Source: Calendula officinalis (taxonomy: Eukaryota > Streptophyta > Magnoliopsida > Asterales > Asteraceae). From it: a stretch of 64,000 nucleotides of DNA. The DNA is taken from the NCBI GenBank assembly GCA_963853835.1, contig OY970826.1:4820001-4884000 (forward strand), given 5' to 3'. Position 1 is the first letter of the stretch; the number at the start of each line of letters is the position of its first letter. The notes under the pieces were generated by a model that worked only from the letters and a program-made list of their open reading frames with translations, did no database searches and was not told where the DNA came from. Both the position numbers and the translations under genes were made by a program. Shown here in pieces: positions 57,871 to 64,000 of the stretch.

Positions 57871-59840
57871 AGCACGAGAAAACGAAAGGTATTTATTCTG
57901 TTTTTTAAATAAAAAAAAAGAGTTGTGAAGTAATTTATCATTATTTGTCTTTCTTAATAAATCGGTCCATTTTTCGGGTCCCATTTTTTTTTTGTCTATT
58001 TCGGCTCTTGGGGTTGCCGACTTGGTTCCAGGTCTGTTCTGGTCATTTTGGTATTGTCCAAATTTTTTTCTCCTTAATGACTAGTTGAGCCCTGATCGGG
58101 TATTGTCATACCCAACGACCCAAAAACAACGTGGCTATTTTAATAATTCTGTCTTTCTCTCACGATTTCATCATCCATGCCCTAATTCCTAACGTGTCGA
58201 TTTAGATTTTTCTCTCATTCACAGGTGACCACCAACCACCAGCCACCGACAGCAAACTCCGGCCAAGGTAATCTTCTTTTTTTTTTAGAACAGAAAAAAA
58301 AATATGAAATAACGAAAGGCCAAGGTAATCTTCAGTTTGACTTCAGTGTAATCTCTGATTTTATTTCTATGTTTTTAATCTTATAAACAATCTGTTTGTA
58401 GTCTGCTCAATACCAGAAATGGTTAAATCTTTGAGATCTCTATTCACTTATATTTCTGGACCACCAACATATAAATGACTACATGAATCGATTTCTGACT
58501 TAAATTATGTTTGGTTTCTTGATTTTAATTAAGTTTGATATTTGTTTTGTGTTTGGTTTCTACTATCTACTCAATTTATGTTTGATTATGTTTGGTTTCT
58601 TGATTTCTATGTTTTTAGGTGATCCATGTTGACGTACTTCTTTGATTGGTTGATCCTTGACCTACTCGGCCATCGTACCGGGTCGACTAAGAATTTTTGA
58701 TTTTACAACATTGTGATGTATTATATACAACAAGAATCTTCTTTACATTGTTGCAAGGTCTGATGAAGAATGATTACCATGCTAACCTTCAAGTACTTAA
58801 TAAAGCTTCATAGGCTTATAGCGATGTTTTTCTTTTTGAAAAAAAAATGTAAATTCTTGGATCTACCCGCTTCTAAACCAAAATTACCTGACTTAAACCG
58901 GGATTGAACAATAAACGCCTTGGTTTACAATTTTACAACTTAATGATTTTTTTTTTTATCAAGATACATTTAATGTCACACTCAAAGGCCTTAAACTGAA
59001 ATTGGTCAAAATATTGGACCCTTTTCTCATTGTTTGATATTTCAAGTAACCATTTTTAGGTGAAATACCAATCATAATCGACAATCTTAAAGCTTTTTAC
59101 TATCTAAATGTATCATAAGTTTACAGGCTTGATTACACGCCATCGAACAGATTAACCGGAGAAATCCTAAATGTGTTTCCGGATCTTCTTATCTCACATC
59201 AAAATATTGTAATAGGGTACCCGCCGCCGCATTGCGCGGGTACCTGCTAGTATCTATTATACACGTATATGTGTAATTGTATATTTATACACATACTAAC
59301 CTTCAATGTTTTAATCTCTTCTAACAGTTTCTCATTCATATCCTGAGATTCAGATTTCAGCATATAGCATATAAATTATCACCTAAAAAGAGTCAAAAAC
59401 TAAAATCTTAATCTTTGCAAATTAATAAGAGAAAAAGCAACTACTCCTTAAGCATGCATATGAAAATTACAATTTGCAATGGAAACACTCCTAATACCTA
59501 CAACAATCAGCAATTTACTCTCACTCAGCCACATTTCAACCATAGAATCTGAATTCATAATTGATAAACCTAAAATCCTGATTGTTTTTCAAAACAATCG
59601 AGCCAGATACTGTTAAAATCAGATAACAATCTATAAACAACAAAAAAACACTTCAGATTTCAGAAACGATAAATAAAACAAGTTACCTCTGGTCGCCCCA
59701 AAAAAATTCGGTGGATGCGACATCGTTGATGAGACTGTATAATCGATTAGATCCCAATTAGTATTCTCGAAAGGGTCCATTTGATGTTGATGATTCAATC
59801 GCTAACGATTTTATTAAAACGAAACCCTAGATATAATTTG

Positions 59841-60038
59841 CTTCCTCCGTCCCATTTTTATTATCCACTATAAAAAAAAATACAGTTTAAAAAAAGTACA
59901 TTAATTATACTATGTAACGAATCAAATTTTCTCTTTCGCACTTAAATGTTTTTTGATTGGTTAATATTTAGGAAAGGACAATCTTTGTGAGACAAACTAA
60001 AATAATATTGTGGACAATAAAAATGGGACGGAGAGAAT
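59841..60038. mobile_element. Mariner-type MITE
   Basis: Ends CTTCCTCCGTCCCATTTTTA and TAAAAATGGGACGGAGAGAA are inverted partners. The inner TTATCCACTA / GTGGACAATAA segments also pair. The left flanking TA has mutated to TG. Related to the elements at 29532 and 62095. Confidence 0.7.
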
Positions 60039-60315
60039 ACTATTTAAATCTTCTCGCTACAAAGATTTTTGCTGAAATTTTTAACAAAAGTATAATTAAA
60101 TAATGTTATGGGTGGGTTAACTATAAAAATGATTGATTAACAAAAGGATTGGGCAATCATCCAATTGTGATTGGCCACGTGGATTCGCCACATAAAATAT
60201 TGCAGTGGTCTAGATTGGCTGACGGTCAATAATATTGACGATAACGTTTTGCAGAAATAAAAAAAAACAAAAAAAAACATATGCTTAAAATATATTTTTT
60301 ATTTAACAAATCATT

Positions 60316-60500
60316 ATATACTTGCTCCGATTCAAAATAAGTGACAAAAATTAGGTTATACGTTTTTTAAAATAAAATATTATAATAAATATCAAATTAT
60401 ATTAAATTGGATAGATAATGAGTAATGAGTCTCACATATTATAATTAAAGTGAGTTTAATGATATTTAAAATTAAAAGTAAGCTAAAATAGATTTTAAAA
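60316..60500. mobile_element. Truncated mariner-type MITE
   Basis: Left end GCTCCGATTCAAAATAAGTG and interior words shared with the copies at 21631 and 27950 (GATAATGAGTAATGAGTC, AGTGAGTTTAATGAT). The right terminus is missing. Confidence 0.5.
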
Positions 60501-60999
60501 AAATTTTGAAAAACAAAAGGATAAAAAAGAGGAAAAAAATTCAGAAAAAAAACAAAAAAAAACGTGGAATTTGTCCAGTAATTAGAGCCGGTTCTTGAGA
60601 AAAGTCAGTTTGATTTTAATCAACAAAGGTCAAAAACCAGTTTTAAACTTGTTAAGATAAAAAACTAGTTTTTTTTTTTTGCACCTCTACCTGTAATTTA
60701 CTTCATTAAAAATAACTAAATAATTTATTTTTTTTATTTTTCTATTTTTTTGAACGACAAGTTAGTAAGTTAGTAGTTCGAGCCTAAACACTAACATCCA
60801 CGAAAGACAGTAATTTTCAAGTTTACCCCAACAAGACTTGAACACAAACCCTCTTGAAGTAAAACACAAAGCTACCCCAATTAAATAACTAAATAAGTTA
60901 TAGGGGTATTATTTTAGACTTAAAAATTGGTTACTGAAGAGTCTGTCTTCTCGTTTAGTACTTGTTAATGGCGACTGTTTGTCTTCACTTGTTAACGCT

Positions 61000-61086
61000 T
61001 TTTATATCTCCTGCTCAACTTTTGTAAGCTTCATAGTCGTCTCTTCAACATTAAATTAACAATCCTCAAAAGTTGATCAGCTCTTA
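61000..61086 (+). promoter_or_regulatory. Predicted 5'-UTR exon of IAN gene 2
   Basis: The segment ends CTCTTAG|GTAATATC, a good donor, and pairs with the acceptor TTATGACAG at 61663. The leader intron would be about 577 bases, after which 18 bases precede the MGG start codon. This places the upstream MTEFPP Met inside the intron. Confidence 0.5.
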
Positions 61087-61681
61087 GGTAATATCGTTGA
61101 TTTTTATATCCTCTGATTTGTTTTTTTTTCAATGATCGATTCCTGTTGCTTTAATTTGCATGCCTATTAAAAGTTTCATTGGTGTTCCTGTACAGTATGA
61201 TTATACAATTTATGTAGGATTTTTGGCGTGTGTTAAATCTGGATTATTAATCTAATTTCTACATATTCATTAGTGTAAAATGCGCAAAAATATTTATCAA
61301 ACTTTATCAATTTTTTGTGTTGGTTACCTTAATTTTGCTACCTTTAATGGGATCTTACAAAAAAAAAGTCATTATTTTGTGTGCATTTTCCCCTACCCGT
61401 TAAGCTTAGGAAATCGAATGCATTGAGTAACTGCATGCACTTAGAAATTAGATAGGTGTATATATATTGTAATGTTATACATTGATTATTGTTTACTAAA
61501 AACACACTTCTTGTAACTTATTGAGAAATTGATTTCGGTAGTTTTTAAAATGTTTTTTTTATCTGAGTGAAGCTATTGATTGTCATCTTGTGTAATTGGG
61601 GATTATTTTTCATTACGTTTATATTGTTATTAAATTAATCTGAGTTTAAAGTTATTTATGACAGAATTTCCACCTTGCATA

Positions 61682-63539
61682 ATGGGAGGGTGTTCGTTTG
61701 AGGAGAATCACGAGTTTGGTTCTCCTAAAACTCTTGTTTTGGTTGGAAAAACGGGTAACGGGAAAAGTGCAACTGCAAATAGCATTCTTGGAATGAATGT
61801 TTTTCAATCGAAACGAAGTTCTTCTGGAGTCACAATTACATCCGAATTGCAGGCAACTGAACTAGCAGATGGCCAAATGCTTAACGTGATTGATACTCCT
61901 GGTATTTATGTTAACTATTTTCCTATTATGGCTTATTAGTAATTAATATGCTCATTTGTTTAAAATTATAACTTACTTGTACAACCCTTTAGTCGTTGTA
62001 CCAATTTGTCCAATTAGACCGGTTAAAGATGAATTTCATATATAGCGTGTGGATATGATCACTAAACTTTATTTCAATCAAGTACTTTTATATACTCCCT
62101 CTGTCCCAGTTTTATTGTCCACCTTCCCTTTTTGTTTTGTCCCAAAATTATTGTTAGCTTAAAAATTTCACCAATAAAAAAATAGTTAAGTGGTAAATAT
62201 GAAATTTTATTGGTTAGACAGTGTAATAAATACACTTTTCTTACACTGTGTGATTTTTATCTGTGGACAATAATTTTGGTACGGAGGGAGTAGTAGTTAT
62301 CATTATTTCTTTTTCTTTTACATATATTGGCAGGCTTGTTTGATTCATCTCTTGATTTTAAGTTTATTGGGAAAGAGATTGTTAATTGCATCAATATGGC
62401 CAAGGATGGTATACATGCCTTTCTAGTTGTGGTGTCAATTCGTGGTCGCTTTTCTGAAGATGAAAAAGCGGCAATAAGCAGTTTGCTTACATTGTTTGGA
62501 CAAAAAATTTATGATTACATGATTGTTGTATTTACTGGTGGTGATGATCTCGAAGAAGGTGAAACTTTGGAAGATTTCCTATGTAACTCTCCTGAAGCAT
62601 TAAAGGTTGAGTTTAGTAACAAATTGTGTATAGAACATGATTGGACTTGTTAATTTGTAAATTAATTAACACTACTACACAATATTCTCAGGAAACCCTT
62701 CGTTTGTGTGAGAATCGATGTGTCCTTTTTGATAACAAGACAAAAGATGAAATTCAAAGATTAAATCAAGTTCATAAACTTCTTTCTCTTGTTAATGTGG
62801 TTTCAAGAAACAATGATGGAAAGCCATATACCAATGAGATATTTGCTGAATTGAAGGTGATTAAAACTTGTTACTTTTCTTACTATGCATTATATTGGAA
62901 TCTTTAAACTGATGTTATTTTCTCCACAGAATCAGACAAAGGAAGTTGAAGAAAAGGAAATATCAATTACCGATGAGAAATTTAAGCGAGTGTTTGAAAT
63001 GGTAAGCTTAATTACACCACTATATATGTTAAGCTTGATTATGTTTGCATATATATAATCTTTTGAAGAGAGTATATATATAATATGGAGTTGCATGCTT
63101 TGAAATTCTTTGTAGTATATATACATTCGAAAGCTAACTGCTTTTTTAATCTTTTAGTGACACTTTTCTTGTTGTTTATACCTAGTATAAATTGACATTT
63201 GGCGAATGACATAATTGATTATTTGTCTATATATAGGTTGAGTCAAAGTTCAAGGAGATGACTTTGAAGGTTGAACAACAATTAGCAGAAGAACGGGTTG
63301 CTCGGTCTAAGGCTGAAAAGGAAGCAAAAGCAGCTAAAAAGAAATCAGAAGATGAAAAAAGAAAGATGAAAGAAGAGCTTGAGAAAGCTAAAAAGAAATC
63401 AGACAATGAGAAAATAAAGATGAAAGAACAGCTTGAGGATGCTAAGAAGAGGGAGGAGGAGCAGCGGAGGGAGGCGGCTCACTGGCGGCAAAGGGAGGCG
63501 GAACTCCGTAGACAGGGAGGTGCATGTGTTATCATGTAA
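61682..63539 (+). CDS. AIG1/IAN-type immune-associated GTPase 2, CVIM terminus
   Basis: Five exons: 61682-61901, 62334-62605, 62692-62856, 62930-63001 and 63237-63539, 343 residues. Exons 1 and 3 have exactly the same lengths as in the neighbouring paralogue (220 and 165 nt), exon 2 is one codon shorter, exon 4 shorter (72 against 135 nt) and exon 5 longer (303 against 174). P-loop GKTGNGKS (22-29), DTPG (71-74), IHAFLVVVSIRGRFSEDE, VFTGGDD and RCVLFDNKT are all present. The C-terminal ~100 residues form a highly charged coiled coil with repeated KKKSE/DNEKIKMKEQLE heptads. The last four residues C-V-I-M form a CaaX box predicted for farnesylation. Likely a membrane-anchored GTPase acting in stress or defence, like other plant IANs. 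Gene start chosen at MGG for the splice reason given above. Confidence 0.9.
62095..62290. mobile_element. Mariner-type MITE in intron 1 of IAN gene 2
   Basis: Ends CTCCCTCTGTCCCAGTTTTA and TACGGAGGGAG, with ATTGTCCAC / GTGGACAAT as the next inverted pair. TA on both sides (62093-62094, 62291-62292). It ends about 40 bases before the exon 2 acceptor. Confidence 0.8.
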
Positions 63540-64000
63540 TCCTAATGGGATTAGCATGTTTTGAACAAGTACTTAATTTGTTTCTTTCTAATCAATAGAT
63601 GTTGATGGGTTTATTGAATCTTCCTATTGAAATTGTGATTTAGTTTTCTCTAGTTGTTGATGGGTTTATTGAAGCTTCCTGATATTGAAATTCTGGATGT
63701 TCAAAGGATTGATTCAGTGGGTTAATTGAATTCACATGACATGATTTTTGCATCAATGGGTTTATGTTTATTGTTGATGGGTTTATTGAAATTCTGGATC
63801 TAACATTGATTTTTGCACCAATAATGTGGATATAGCAGCTAATTTTGTTCAAGGCTTCTGAAAACTATACAAAGATTGGATGCTGGAAAGACCATGTTGA
63901 TTTGTTTTATCAAATGGTTGTCATTAATGCAAAGGTTGGTTAGATTACTTTAGTTAGTGTTTTAAAGATTACTAGCGGCACGATGCGACGACAAGTACCC
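63540..64000. other. 3' region of IAN gene 2 to window end
   Basis: Four spaced copies of TTGATGGGTTTATTGAA-like words (63600-63790) sit in the likely 3' untranslated region. The last 30 bases may begin a Helitron-type end (see findings). No gene. Confidence 0.4.
63600..63800. repeat. Interspersed GTTGATGGGTTTATTGAA repeats
   Basis: The word GATGGGTTTATTGAA occurs at about 63604, 63658 and 63776, with a weaker copy at about 63715. Each is followed by CTTCCT or TTCTGGAT. The units are 55-60 bases apart over part of the region, suggesting a decayed tandem array. Confidence 0.55.

Larger units (their letters stand above)
55992..59250 (+). mobile_element. Non-autonomous Helitron carrying gene fragments
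   Basis: The 5' end TCTCTACTACTTATAAAGC is preceded by A (55991). The 3' end has a perfect 9-bp stem GGTACCCGC / GCGGGTACC (59216-59224 and 59236-59244), then TG and CTAG (59247-59250), followed by T. TC start, 3' hairpin, CTAG end and A/T insertion site with no target duplication are the Helitron signature. There is no Rep/helicase, so movement would need another element. The 3259-bp body holds remnants of at least one, probably two, cellular genes. Confidence 0.88.
59251..61000. other. Intergenic region between the Helitron and IAN gene 2
   Basis: No gene supported. Contains a mariner-type MITE (59841-60038) and a partial one (60316 to about 60500). Confidence 0.4.

Noticed and set aside
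61658..61681. Upstream Met of IAN gene 2 (MTEFPPCI)
   Set aside because: It spans the predicted acceptor TTATGACAG, so its ATG would be intronic.

Overview
This is plant nuclear DNA. The supports are spliced genes with GT-AG introns averaging a few hundred bases, a chloroplast-import gene (TIC40), a CRINKLY4-type receptor kinase, a plant AIG1/IAN GTPase pair, a domesticated MUSTANG transposase, and dense plant-type transposons. The AT-rich introns and gene repertoire suggest a eudicot. An asterid such as Asteraceae is only a guess. No organelle, bacterial or viral gene blocks were seen.

Layout. 0-7.5 kb: a truncated UDP-glucosyltransferase (minus), a 133-bp MITE, an intact intronless MUSTANG-type gene (minus), a foldback MITE and a degenerate hAT derivative. 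7.6-11.1 kb: complete TIC40 (14 exons, 434 aa predicted), with a palindromic insertion in intron 8. 11-18 kb: gene-poor DNA holding a full-length hAT transposon (14471-17456) with an open 746-codon transposase frame and a perfect 8-bp target duplication. 18.1-20.4 kb: intronless CCR4-type receptor kinase. 22.2-23.5 kb: RPS21 (minus). 24.6-27.5 kb: MES11-type methylesterase, five exons (minus).

29.8-44.4 kb is a nest of transposons. A roughly 1.3-kb Mutator-like element with ~250-bp inverted arms and a 9-bp target duplication has captured a DUF641-type gene fragment. A ~13.3-kb Ty3/gypsy element of the Tat type (two RNase H domains, antisense extra ORF) inserted into its right arm. That retroelement was later split by a 2.8-kb solo LTR (AGTTT duplication) and by a 604-bp hAT element (GTTTGGCC duplication).

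45-52 kb: a Helitron 3' terminus (minus), a decayed PIF/Harbinger transposase, a tRNA-type SINE with 17-bp duplications, and the LTR end of a Copia-like element. 52.5-63.5 kb: two paralogous AIG1/IAN GTPase genes with the same five-exon layout but different C-terminal CaaX boxes (CSIL and CVIM). They are separated by a 3.26-kb non-autonomous Helitron (55992-59250) carrying fragments of acetyl-CoA synthetase and probably an HMG-box gene.

The cellular genes look like independent housekeeping, signalling or defence genes and do not form one pathway. The two IAN genes are the only visible paralogue cluster. The most unusual content is the transposon nest, the gene-capturing MULE and Helitron, the intact hAT and the divergent prenylation signals of the IAN pair. 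Exon boundaries were assigned by eye from splice consensus, reading frame and family similarity. No alignment or database search was run.
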